DNA of 64,000 nt from Macrocystis pyrifera. Taxonomy: Eukaryota; Sar; Phaeophyceae; Laminariales; Laminariaceae. The stretch lies in contig JASSKH010000006.1 of the NCBI GenBank assembly GCA_031763025.1, forward strand, positions 15,403,479 through 15,467,478, read 5' to 3'. Shown here piece after piece: positions 9,950 to 21,400 of the stretch. Position 1 is the first letter of the stretch. The number at the start of each line of letters is the position of its first letter. Both the position numbers and the translations under genes were made by a program. The notes under the pieces were generated by a model. The model was not told the origin of the DNA. It searched no databases and saw only the letters and a list, made by a program, of their open reading frames with translations.

Positions 9950-12013
9950 GTACACGTAGTTTGTCCAATGCCCAAATACCTGGTACATAAATATCAATTT
10001 TGCTTTGATGTCCACTTTTTCAGGTTTCGCAGCAAAAACGTTCTCCCACACGTTCGAAATTTGAGCACGTCTTGTGTCACGTCGCAGGCTGGTACTGTTT
10101 AACGCGTAAACGACAAAGGCAAGGGTAAAGCTCTGTTGTGCCACCATTGAAGATCCGTCCGTTTTGCGGCCGATTCGAAGCCGACAGCGGCGACGGTCGT
10201 TGGTTCAATTTCCTGAGCAAAGCAGCTCACGAGCTACAAATATGCGGCGGAGATAATTGTCGATGCTGACATACCACAGATCATTGCGAGGACAACTTTA
10301 TTTGCATACCTGTGAGTCAACAGCCACAAAACACAGCACACAATCAGATGACCAGCAAGACAAGGTGCATAAATATACTCTGTATACCGCCGTGCCTGGT
10401 ATACGGTAGCTGGTATGCGGTGACCCGTTGATAGTACGATGACAGCTGCCTCTTGGAGCTGCTTGATTGTGTTCGTATACACGACTACTCATAGTGCTGT
10501 TGTAGCATGTACCCGAGAAAAGTTTCGTTCAGACAGCCATCGGGTCAGGCAGGCCGGCGCAGCATTCCCAGAGTTTCTCCTTATACCAGTATCGAGTAGG
10601 CCTAATTTCGTCGTCTAACCCTGGCCAACAGCTCAATTTGTCGAGACCACCGCAAGTGTTGAGATTGAGCCGATCAGGAGGCTTTCTATAATATAGGTTC
10701 ACCCTCATTTTTCTGAGGATCCTCGATTAAGGAGCTCCATACCTCTACCCGAAAACTGACTTAAGCAAAAACGCAAATTGCATCCCGATGAATAATCCCA
10801 TGGCCCAAGTATACCAAAACGCCATTTTTCAAAACAAGATTAACATTCTGACGATTTTAGGCTAAGGAACCCCGTCAATCAGAAAACATTTGAGCCGGAA
10901 TGTGTTGTCTTTATCGTAGAACGCGTATCAGGGTAAGGTCATGAATCTGGGTGGGTCTTGACGACTTTGGCGAGCTTACGCCCCCCACGTTCGCTGTACA
11001 GGGCGAGGGAAACACGGGTAAACGCGATGACACCTTGGAGGGAGCCACTCGGCGCCAAGATGTTGACAATCGTCGCGGCAGCATCCACCATTGGCGCGGC
11101 CATCGGTGAGAGACTACACAGCTAAGAGGGTTCGTAGTATATGAGCATATCTGGGGGGTGTGCTGTTTAGGAAATATTTCATGTTCGTTTAGAGGACTGT
11201 GTCATCGCGAAACGATGGGAATGGGACGGTCGTAAGCTAGTTTTTTTTTTCTTGCAGCCATCGGCAAACCGAGCCGAGTACATAGCCATTGATGTTTCGG
11301 AGAATAGCATCCGCTGATCTATTTCATTCCTGGAGCGGATATTTGTGCCGGTTATTTACGTTCAAACTGAGCCACAGACGGTTTCATCTATTGATTCATG
11401 CCTGGTCACTACATTGTGCTGTACTACTGCTAAACATAGCTCGCTCTGACGTTCTTGTGATCGCTAAAAACTTGGTCTTTTCTCTCTGTGTCTCTCTTTC
11501 TTACCTCGTAGGTCGTCTCAATTCAAGGTCTTACATTTGTGGCAACGACTGCAGCCCGGGATCCACTGCTGTGTGAGAACACCGCCCTGTCCACGTTTAT
11601 AATGCTGCATACCGTATGCATTATCGTCTGATCTATCTCCTACTTCAATGCCTTTGTTTGGGCTTAACGCTTGATGGGCTCTAAGTACTCAATTCAGTGA
11701 TTTCAGTTGCCCAACATCGGTCCCTACTTACTGTAGCAATATTTGTTTTATGACTATTAATATTAATACGGTGTGGTTGGCGGTAATAGAGTATGGACAA
11801 TGATTGTTGGTGCATACGCGATTTCCTTTCACTCATGACATAGGGTTGGGTACTGCTACACACTTCTTGTAGGGTATTTGCAGGCGGTAGTTGGTCATTT
11901 TGTGAAACTGTCGTACCTCGGTCAGATCATCGATTTCCATCTGGTGATCTAGATTTTTAAGGTCAGGTAGGTGGATCCCTCTGATCTGTATGATCTACTC
12001 GTGTATAGCTCAC
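9950..12013. other. no confident gene
   Basis: Read on both strands. At 11063-11105 (plus) there is a short run starting MLTIVAAA followed by GTGAGA, like a signal-peptide exon, but nothing downstream joins it. Bases 11235-11250 are a T run. I see no repeat family here. Confidence 0.35.
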
Positions 12014-12455
12014 ATCGCAGGGTGGGAGCCATAAAATCTTTTTTGATGTCGGAAATATTTGCAGGATTGGATTTGTACTGTACAGATCCTGTACAGTAAC
12101 TTGGAATGGTAGGTTACGATCTATCTGATTTATCTGAGCTATCTGTAGATGATCTTTCCTACATGTGAAACCTTTGCATTCTCCCAGAACCGAGTTGCTA
12201 GGGGTGGCGTGCTTCCGCATGCAATGGTAAATAAGAAGGGATAGTTACTGCGCAGGATGCTACTGTTGTAGGCATTGATATCTTGTGGCGCTTTGAGCTC
12301 AATGATTCGGATGGTTGGGATGCGAAAGGCAAGACACAATTGCCTGTTCTCTATTTGTTCTGCTGCAGGAACTTGTGGCAGTGCGGGATCTCTGAATCTA
12401 ATGGCGATGATTTGTGGGCTTGCTTCGACAACATAGGTCGTAACAGCATCGAAAC
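12014..12455 (-). CDS. candidate exons of an unknown gene (minus strand)
   Basis: Two protein-like stretches follow each other on the minus strand in different frames. 12455-12172 begins after an acceptor-like CTTACAAG and reads with F-D-A-V-T-T-Y-V-V-E and R-F-R-D-P-A. 12142-12014 begins after CTACAG, gives 43 codons including QVTVQDLYSTNP and KKILWLPPCD, and ends at a good donor (GTGAGC). The gap between them is too short (about 29 bases) for an ordinary intron, so one boundary is wrong or there is a frameshift and this is a pseudogene. No family recognised. Further open runs at 12495-12725 and 12722-12964 on the same strand may belong to the same gene. Confidence 0.35.
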
Positions 12456-13466
12456 CTTGTAAGTCCCGTACGTGCTCGTGTGGCCCGAGTATGATGGGGT
12501 GTGAGTCATTCATCATCAGCAAAACACATAGATGGGATGGGATCATGCTTCGCCCCATACTGGTTACAGTGCATATGCACTACAGTAGTACGTAATATAG
12601 AAGCAGTACCGGTTTTAGTTGCACCAACCATGCACGTGGTACACCCAGATGTCTTTGAAATGGCAATCTCATCTTCGTTGGACGACGGTCTCGTAGTTTC
12701 GCTGATTGGGAGTTGTGAATGTTAGAGATATTCGACGAGGTTGATTTTGTTAACACGCACCTCCGTCAGCTCGTCTAGCTCGTTCTTAAAGACGGGCAGT
12801 TGGTTTGATATTTCACAGATCCACGTATTGGAGAACTGGAAAACTGAGCCATAGATGACCACGTGGCCGATGTCCATGTGTGTGCTGCTTGACCTGCCAA
12901 CCCGATGGTGCTTGTGGGTCAGGGACCTAGGTGGAAACGACTTCACTACGCTGCCAGAGAACATCTTCGAGGGGATGTTTTCGCTGACCGCCCTGTGAGT
13001 AACTCTATTAACCCTGACCCATCGTCACCCTTTCTTTGGCTACGGAAACAGAAGCGAACATTTCGTAACAGCTTCGGTCTATGTCGTGTGTCATGTCAGG
13101 TGCTATTGCATACACTAAATGGCTTCGTCTATATGTGCTAGATATACTGACCATATTTTGTTCGGGTGAATTCGTTTTGTGATGTCAAGACGAAATTCCC
13201 CAGACGGTCATTCTCAGTAGTGGGCGAGGTGCCATTTGTACCATCCTCGCCCTTTGTTCCCTGCGCAGTACTGGGAGCACGGAGTCGGTCGACACGGCGG
13301 CGGCCGGCTATACCCCCGACTGCAACTTTGATGTTGCCTACTATTGGCTGTTGTGCTGTGCAGGCACTATTGGGCTCCGCTGCCAAAGGATACCTTTGGG
13401 GGAGAGCGATGTACATGGGCGCCTCTGCTGTAGATGGACAACACGTGACGGAAAATAACGGATTTA

Positions 13467-13871
13467 TTAATAGTTCACGTTGATGAACACCACCTGTGCG
13501 CTGTCAAGTATTTGAAAGGCTGCCCATGTATCGTGTGGAAATTGTTGGAAATACTATTTTTTTATTCGTGCTCCACCACTTTTTCATCCCCGAAACGCAT
13601 GCCCGGGCACAGCTCGTGTGTCTAATGCACCCGTGTCGATAGTGGAAATAAGATGTCCTTGGCCAATTCTTGACATGGGCTGCCCCCACTCTGTTTGGTT
13701 TTGCGAATCAGGCTCCTCGACCAAAATGAGCTTACAACCCTGCCTGATATGGTCTTCAAAGGTCTTCCGTCTCTGGTGGAAGTGTGAGTTCGAACCAGAG
13801 ACTCGGGTGATGTCAGTGTTGTCAGTCTTATAAGAGCAACGGCCGCCACGGATTTTGTCAATGGGCGTTAT
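13467..13871 (-). CDS. 3' end of an unknown gene, two exons; weakly glycosyltransferase-like
   Basis: Exon 13871-13611 (87 codons, phase 0 to 0) follows an acceptor-like GGGTAG. It includes FHQRRKTFEDHIRQGCKLIL and VEEPDSQ. A 57-base intron (GTGCCC...AATAG) leads to the last exon 13553-13467 (28 codons and a TAA stop), with DTWAAFQILDSAQVVFINVN near the end. Phases agree exactly across the intron. The last exon recalls the C-terminal 'AF.(I/L)L..A..(V/L)(I/V)' element of fucosyltransferase-like GT-B enzymes (compare the gene at 49534-51572), but without the Ser/Phe-Ser that usually follows. The donor is non-consensus after GT. Upstream exons were not located. A glycosyltransferase role is inference only. 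Confidence 0.5.
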
Positions 13872-14540
13872 CTACCCTCGATGGAAACCATCATCGATGT
13901 TCATCCGGAAACCATTACGAGGGTGACGTGTACGAGGATAAGTAACTAACCTTAACCAACCAGAAAATCAGTTCGGAACTAAATGCCGATCACCGAATAC
14001 CAGTTATGTGTTCGCAATATGTGAAGCTCAAACTTTGAAGTTGGGAAGAGGCTTGTTAACAGGAACGGTAAGAGTGGGGTCTGTATTTCTCATCATTTTG
14101 CATGGCTCGACGGTACAGTATATATGCTGTTATACTGTACATACTTGTTGAAGTACTCATACATACACCACCTATTTGGCATTTGCGTGAGAAACGCGTC
14201 TCCACGACACGAAAAATTGTTTTTGTCAACCAATACACATGATTACTATCATCGCAGGGTTACAACCCAACCCACGAGCCAAGGAACACGTGGTTGCCAC
14301 ATCCGAAACGATCATACGCCACAAGGCCACAGGTCGTGCCTGCTGAAAAAGAGTTACTTCAGTCATTGTCCTAGGAAAGCCCTCAGTAGTGCAATCGACT
14401 TGCTGGTATTTAACATATGATGTGACTTCTTGTGACAGGGAAACGAACGAATGTGATAAATTACCTATAAATTAGCGACCGTAGACACGTCAGCTTCAAT
14501 CGTCACATATGAAACCTGCCTGCCTTAATCACTCGTGCAG

Positions 14541-15035
14541 GGATTTACGTGGCAACCCAGAGCTGCGGTGCGTCTCTAAAAAGTGAGTGGATACGTCACC
14601 TGGCGGTGAATAGCTTGTATAGCTCGCCGTCGGGCAGGATGATCAATGTTAAAGGTGGTATTCGAGGAGCAATGGGATTTCCAAGTACGACGCGTGCTAG
14701 AGGAGGGGGCTAAGGGCACCCCCCACTTTCCGTCCGGATTAGGGCCGCTTATCACGGGTGGGGGTCTGCACGTACAAAGGGTAGACTCTACCAAGGTGTT
14801 CTATGAAAATTTACACCCACGCAGAACGCAAGAAACCGCCCCATGGCTGTGCATATCGCGAAAAACGGGTGATAATGTACGGCACGAGTTTAGCCAATCG
14901 TTCGAGTATTTCGACGACACACCACTGCGGTTAACGACTTTTCGCCGACTGAGTTTCCCGCACAATTCGCTTGACGCAGATTTGCCAACATCGTCAGGGT
15001 TGCGGATCAGAGCATTCTAAGCTCGGAGCTATGCG
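14541..15035 (+). CDS. two candidate exons of an unknown gene (plus strand)
   Basis: Exon 14541-14684 (47 whole codons; acceptor TCGTGCAG, donor GTACGA) contains YVATQSCGASLKSEWIRHLA and RMINVKGGIRGAMGFP. Exon 14980-15035 (18 whole codons; acceptor GACGCAG, donor GTGAGG) reads FANIVRVADQSILSSELC. The phases of the two do not fit each other directly, so at least one exon between them is unseen or a boundary is wrong. The overlapping ORF of 124 codons at 14646-15020 is in another frame and is not preferred. No family recognised. Confidence 0.35.
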
Positions 15036-15853
15036 GTGAGGTTGTTGTGTCGACCGTGTTGGAAGATTGTGGTACCACCTTAAGGTCAATCGCCCGTGGC
15101 TAGTTGGACCATCTTGTCCGCAAACTGAACGAGCACTGACTCCCCCAGCAGGCCGCACCCATGATTGCGGGTTAGGTCGACTTGTTCGAAGAACACTCGG
15201 GGTATGTTGGTTGTTTGGAGCTCGGCAGTGGTACTGTATAGGCACGCTACAAGTACTCTATATACACTGTATAGGCACTGTAAATGTGCTGTATGGGGTC
15301 ACAGGTGGCCGAGACCCCCTCCTCTGCACAATGTGGGTGTTGACACATATCATTGTGAAGACATTTAACAATGTACTGCAGCACGCCATTCAACAGTGTA
15401 GCAAACCCCACAAGGCATCGACAACCTCTCGATTCCGTACGCCAATGTGCTATATTGTTTAGTGTCGCCACAACAATATTTGTACGCCCATATTGTACAT
15501 GGAAGGGGTCCCGGTCACCTGTGGTACGTTTGTCCCGGAAACGTTTTGCGTGACTAACGCCTCAAAAAGGAAGTGCACTTGCAACTCTGCAACCCCATTT
15601 GGCAATTTGTAGACATCTTGGTGATATGCCCAGGCAAGGACATTGTTTATCCGGTCGCGAACACATTTGGTACCCTGGTTTTGTTTTTAATCAAACCAGT
15701 GTTTGAGTGAGATATACTGTCGAGCCCTTCATGTATGTGACGAGTGAGGAGCCTCATCTGAGAAAATGTTCCTATCCTAGAATGTGTCTTTTTTGATGAC
15801 TGATAGACAATCCCATTGATTGTCTTAGAGTCTTCTTGACGCCGCTCCCTCAC
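15036..15853. other. no confident gene
   Basis: Open frames occur (for example 15067-15462 plus), but their translations are Cys/Trp/Arg-rich and not protein-like. Bases 15236-15295 carry short repeats of CTGTATAGGCAC / GTATAGGCACTGTA. Confidence 0.35.
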
Positions 15854-15973
15854 CGAATCATGTGCTGCTCTTGCGCGACGATGTTCTTCCTCATGTTCTT
15901 GGAAGGAACAAACCCTTGCCTGGACAGCCGCAATGCCGACTTTCGTTGCGCAGGTCATGAGGGCAGCGAGATC
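15854..15973 (-). CDS. single candidate exon, charged helical segment
   Basis: A 40-codon, phase 0 to 0 exon on the minus strand between an acceptor ACTCACAG and a donor TTCG|GTGAGG. It reads DLAALMTCATKVGIAAVQAR, then a Glu/His/Arg/Ala-rich stretch (EHEEEHRRARAA) typical of a helix or coiled coil. Read-through past the donor stays open to 15647, so it could instead be the start of a last exon. Function unknown. Confidence 0.4.
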
Positions 15974-16310
15974 CTGTGAGTGTATTGTGTACTGGTAGGA
16001 GTCAATACCTGTGGGATGTTTCTCTAGTGAGCAGGATCGGGGTGCACAACCAGCAAAGCAAGTTCCACAAGAGTGACGAAGCCTACAGGGTGGAAGTACA
16101 CAACCAGCACTGCAGACGATAGCTAGTGAAAAGATATACCTTGTATTTTCCTATGCTGACCACTCGAAGATATCGGTCGAGCGCTTGCAACAGGTTCACC
16201 TTGGGCCTGTAAGACATGAGCTGGTAGAATTCTTCTCAGAACCAATGTGAGGACTCCTACACACATCACGCGAACTTTGCACCCTAAGACGACCAAGTTG
16301 TCGTGCATGC

Positions 16311-16491
16311 ATGAACGTCGTAGGCAGCGGCCTTTGGCACGTTGAAAATGATGACGATGACCGGACCCTTCGCTCGCCGATCCTCGACTATGCCGTAGTG
16401 ATTTGTCGTCATGCAGATTGACGGATGCGGACCTCTGTGGAGTGGAAGCGTGCTTCATTGAGGCCGACAGCGTGACCGACATCACCACAAT
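16311..16491 (+). pseudogene. candidate exon with a frameshift (plus strand)
   Basis: 16311-16416 reads in one frame through a protein-like stretch containing ENDDDDRTLRSPILDYAVVI. At about 16417 the sense passes to the next frame, which reads LTDADLCGVEACFIEADSVT and stops at a good donor (ACAAT|GTGAGG). One missing base would join them. The minus strand also holds a 165-codon ORF here (16123-16620), so strand is uncertain. Function unknown. Confidence 0.25.
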
Positions 16492-17077
16492 GTGAGGATC
16501 ATCGTCTGCCGAGTTGGTGCATCGAACACACATAGTAAGCAATATGCTTACACAGAAGTTTACGCTTGCACTGCATAGAGGGCACATTGAGGATATGCAA
16601 TTAATGAAGTGTACGTACATGAGTCAGCGCTGGGCGTGCTTTCGAATGGTAACGCAAAACGGTTTGGTTTTGGCGGCCCGTTCTTAATAGCCTGGGCTAC
16701 CAACTGTGTTACGCGACACTCTAAATGGAGGGGAATTCCTCGAATGTTGTAGATTTGAGAGTCTCGGAACGTGCGGGACAATGTTACCGGTGGCTAAGTA
16801 TCTAGCACGCTTCCTGTAGACTTGCAGTGTATCGTTCGAAATCGATAACGTGCGTACGAACCCATGAGCAGGATAGGTCATGACCGGGGTTGTGTAGATT
16901 CTAGGTTCCCACCACCACGGCATGTATGTATATGGACACCAACAAAGGGTTTTCAAGGCGCATAGTGCGCAAAAATGCCTTGAGGCGACTCTATGGGGAA
17001 TACCCTTTGCCAGCGCGTGTTGGTGCATACCAGGTAAAAATTAAAATAATCTAGCCGCCTCTGCACGCTATATTTAG

Positions 17078-17343
17078 ACATCGGATATTCTCCTCATTTG
17101 CACCCACTCCCGCTTCCAACCAACCCCTTACCGCGTGACAGCAACATCGACAGGAACGAGTTTACAGCCTTAGTCGTCAATCAAGTCCAAGAATTGATCC
17201 TGCCCGAGGTGGTCCGGTATGTATCGTTCATCGAAGCAGTTGGCTAACCATATTTCGTACGTAGTTTACGCATAGTCGAACAAGAGCAATGGTTGTCAAA
17301 GCAGTACCATCTGCGTATTGGTGCAAACCAGGAATGCCTATAA
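17078..17343 (+). CDS. 3' end of an unknown gene, two exons with a 48-base intron
   Basis: Exon 17078-17216 carries 45 whole codons, including DRNEFTALVVNQVQELILPE, and ends at GTATGT. The 48-base intron (17217-17264) has a perfect CTAAC 17 bases before its TAG. The last exon 17265-17343 reads IVEQEQWLSKQYHLRIGANQ and stops at TAA. The reading phase carries over exactly (CG|T). The 5' boundary is uncertain: acceptors at 17077 and 17156 are both possible. Family unknown. Confidence 0.45.
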
Positions 17344-18266
17344 ATGAAGTCGGTACACATATTTCATGAGTGTGCGCCTTGTCGTCTTGATGATCATGCC
17401 CCGGGAGGAGTGTGCTGACATTCGCTTCTGCTGTTCGTATAACGAGCTCTCAACCCTTCGCCCAAAAGCCGCTTTCGACAAACTGAATGAGTACGGAACC
17501 CGACGAACAATGTCATCGGCTTGGCAAATCACAAATAAGTTGTGTACTACTGCTGGCCTACTACAGTGTAGTGCTATCAATGTAATACATGTTTGAACTC
17601 AGATATGAGCATTAAGCGGAGCCTACATTCCCCACCTGACTGATCTAGGGTATAGAAATGGCATTGCAACTGTATTGGGCAGTTACGTGGTTGAGCACCC
17701 TCTTTAGTCAGAAACGTTTGGGCTCAATAGTGGCACCCCTCGTCGTGAACAACGATTGTATGATGCAATTATCGCTGGTTCTGGTCATTCTGGATTTTCT
17801 TTTCCTTCCATGGCGTTTATTTCGTGGATGCTGTCACGACTTCGCCGGGTTTTCATGGACGTGGAAAATGGATTTAACATCTCCTTTTCGATAGGAGGGC
17901 ATTCGCCCATGCTTGCCGAAGGGACCCGTAGTACGTACTGCAGCAGCCCCAATGCCGCGTGACACTGCTGTGCCTCTTATCCCGTAAAACTCATGTCGCG
18001 GGAGCGCGAGACTACTTCTTCCCCCCCCAACCATCACTAGTTATCTACAGTAGGCTGAAGTGCATCCTTATATGTACGTCTGTAGGTGAAAGCGTGTCTG
18101 CTCGAAAAAACAAAAGGAGACAGCGGCCAAATGTCTTTGCATTTCATACTGCTGCTACAACTCCCGCAGCTGTGAACTCAACAGATTATATGTCGACGCT
18201 TAACTTTGAAAGTTGCGTAATACGTCGTTCTTGCCGCGTGATTTATTGTATTTCATAATTTTGCAG

Positions 18267-18462
18267 ACCGAAGGCAATGCTCGCGTGCGCGCATACAACC
18301 CTCGCTTCGTCGGGGGAGATGTCTGTCAAATCTCAGAAGCCAAACATTTCTGGCCGTCGCGAAGGCAAACGAAAAAAGAGGACACTCAGCGAGTCCTCGG
18401 TCGGCAATCTTGGAATTGGGTACGACGTGTACGAGCACCAGACGTCAGCACGCGAGAACGAG
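18267..18462 (+). CDS. candidate first coding exon with a nuclear-localisation-like basic run
   Basis: Between a strong acceptor (ATAATTTTGCAG) and a strong donor (AACGAG|GTGAGC) lies an ATG at 18319 followed by 48 codons that end exactly at the donor in phase 0. The peptide has a basic cluster RREGKRKKR (about residues 13-21), then LSESSVGNLGIGYDVYEHQT. The cluster resembles a nuclear localisation signal. The bases before the ATG would be 5' UTR. The next exon was not found in the following 2 kb. Confidence 0.45.
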
Positions 18463-21400
18463 GTGAGCGCACTGTTGACCCTTGAAGATCAAATATTATT
18501 CGGCGTGTCGCTCTCATGAGGGCGGCATACCTTTAGTCGAGTGCAAGCACACTCGCCGAGGCAGCCTGTCTGTCATGTATCGCTCTCGATGGTATGATAC
18601 GCTACGGCTGCTGTTGATATGGTGATCACAACCGTTAGACTAATGGTTTGGCCAATAAGACGGATATCAAGGCGAATTCATGGGTTTACGATGTCCTCTT
18701 ATTGACCATACTCGACCATGGCGCAATTTACAGTTCGAAAGCGATATTCAGTACTGCAAGTGAAACGTCAGTGTGTAATCGATTGTGATCCAGGCCAGAC
18801 ATGGGGCTGCTGTTATCCCTGTTAGAACTGGACTGTATTCAAACAAATGTGTATCTCGATTTCGAGTGGTTGCCCACCAAAATCACTAAGCGTCCTGTCC
18901 TAAAGGGGTCTGTGTTCTTATAGGTCCACAATGGGTTGGTTTGTTCTTCGTGCCGTTCTTCGGTTCGGTGGCCAGCCTCTGCTTGGTGGCCGAGACTGCC
19001 TCGTAGTCGTTATGTATGCCGTATTATGACCGGTTCTCAATATTTTGTTTACGAAGGAAATATTCGGATACGGGCGGCACCATTCAGACCCCGGGGATGG
19101 TTAATCTACAGATGTGTTGGAGGCATGCTACGGTAGCGGTTAGGTGTGATGATCTTCGGCCCAAAACGTTGTGATGACCACTAACGGGGGTTCTCAACGC
19201 AAGAACTGCCCAACACGTCTGCACTCCCATGCCACGTAATTGTATACATTTTCAAATAGGTTTTGTGACATGCCCATCCAAGTGAAATATTCAGCGCTAT
19301 TTAGTTCTATCAAAACTACTTTTTGAGTGAGATCGAGAGCTCCTCATGTGTGGAACCTCACAAAAGGTGTTTTAGGCGCCCTCACCCTTACCCTGGCACC
19401 TTTACCGTTACCCCACCCTAGCGAGACCCCTTGCGGGCAAGATAGACTGATACAGTGTTACAAAAATACATTGTTACCCAATCACATGCGCCAGTGCCTT
19501 TTTTGGTGGTAGATCACGTGGGTTATCGTGTATTATCGTGTATTTGTTTTGACGTACGCTGTAGAACGCGGGGGATATGCATCGTGCTGAAATCACAATG
19601 TTGGACGGGGAAAGCCTTTAAACTCCGTGCAAAGCTCTCGTGCAACTACAGTATATACGTCGACGGTCGTCTTCTCAACGCGTCGATGAAAACATAGTCA
19701 ATGGTACTATGGCTCGAAATGCAACAGTAATGTTAACCCTAATAAAATACAGGGGGAATTGGTCCAGGCTGGATTTCAAATTTAAGAGTCGATGTGTTCT
19801 ACGCCAACCTCAGCATGATGACGGCCAAACTTCGTGGTTACCTGTAAATCGGAGCCTGTGTTGCTCCTTGTTCGTTTCTTATTCAGTGTCCCGTACCAGA
19901 TACTGTATAACTATTGTGGTACGTCGGTACAACTCGCATGTCGACCTCCAATTGTTGATGAGGTGCGTGCAGTAGCCCTTAGTTCTACTTTCGCTGTCGC
20001 GTGTTGTATTACCGTACGTCAACCGTTCGCTCGTGCTTGCTCACAATCATGCGAAGTGCCCGAGGTTCCATCAACTACGGTAGTACCCGCGGTGAAATAT
20101 GTTATGCTGCTGCTTCGTACCCTTGTTAAGCCTCCAAGTTGAAACCTTGAATGGTGGTACTGCACCTGCAGCACACTTTCGGACGGTATATGACAAGGGA
20201 GGTGGAGGAACCAAACAGTGCTGCTGTGCTGCCTGTATTGTGCTTTGGGTTTGGTGTCACATGAACAACTCCACTCACACATCGAAGATCACGGCGTATA
20301 TCGCAGTAGTACGGTTCGAATGACAAACACTATGTTCACTGTTGTCTCTCTCGATGTAGTCCGTACATAATGTGGATTCTTGATGGTACCCTTCCGCTTC
20401 GTGAATGTGATTCGATCTACTACAGGTCGCATATGAAGAGAGCACCAGAACCCCGCCTTCGTGGGACTCCAGTCTGTGCATGTCCCACTGGGGGCGGTCG
20501 GAGTTTTTGGAAATCCCGGATCCAGGTGGATACCTTATTTTCGTTGACGGAAGGTGAATATCTGTCATGCGTTTCCTCGATTGTGGTTGCAACTTGGTTT
20601 TGGGTTTTGTGGAGGCGTGCTTTATACTGTATGTAGGGGGAGGGGGATACTTCTGAGTTTTGGGCCTAATATTATCTGCCTGACGGGGGAAGTGCCTAGA
20701 CTATATTGTATGCATTATTTTGGAACTGCCCAATATCTTTGCATTTGTTGTCGGGCTCGTTGTAAGTGTAAGCCTATAAGTATGAGAGTCGAATGGATTG
20801 TTCGCCAGGGTGCGCGTACACTATTGATGATTTTTGGTTTTGGACGAGGTACAGTACAGAGCTGCCCATTTCAGGAGCCTCGAAATTTTTACGTGGACCC
20901 CTACTGCTGCAGTATTCATGTAAACATCGTCTCTCGACAAATGGCTAAACATGTCAACATCGTTGCAGAATTGATCCGCTATTGGCCTACCCGGTTTATA
21001 TAAACAGTAGTATCTTTGATGGTTGTTTTGATTCGTTTTTCACGTGAGGACAACGTTCTTTTACAGTACGTAGCAGTGATACGAAATATCGCTCGCCTAA
21101 GCGAACGTCTTGAACTCAGACTGGTCTTGTATGTGTATGTATGAGCACGTATCAGTATGCATCAATAGCTCTAGCTATTGAAGAGTCGAGGTTAGACAGC
21201 CTCTTGGTCGTTGGAGCTGCGACTCTACGCCCGTGACACTATCGGCACTGCAGTAGGCTTTCCCAAAAATCTTTCCCCAACAAGCTTGGCCCCTCCCAGT
21301 ATCCGCAACATATTCCTTTCTTCCTTTCTGCCGAATAGCGAAACGCAAACGAGCGTTTCCTGCGTCGTTGTGTTAACATACCTTGCTTTCAATCGCGCTG

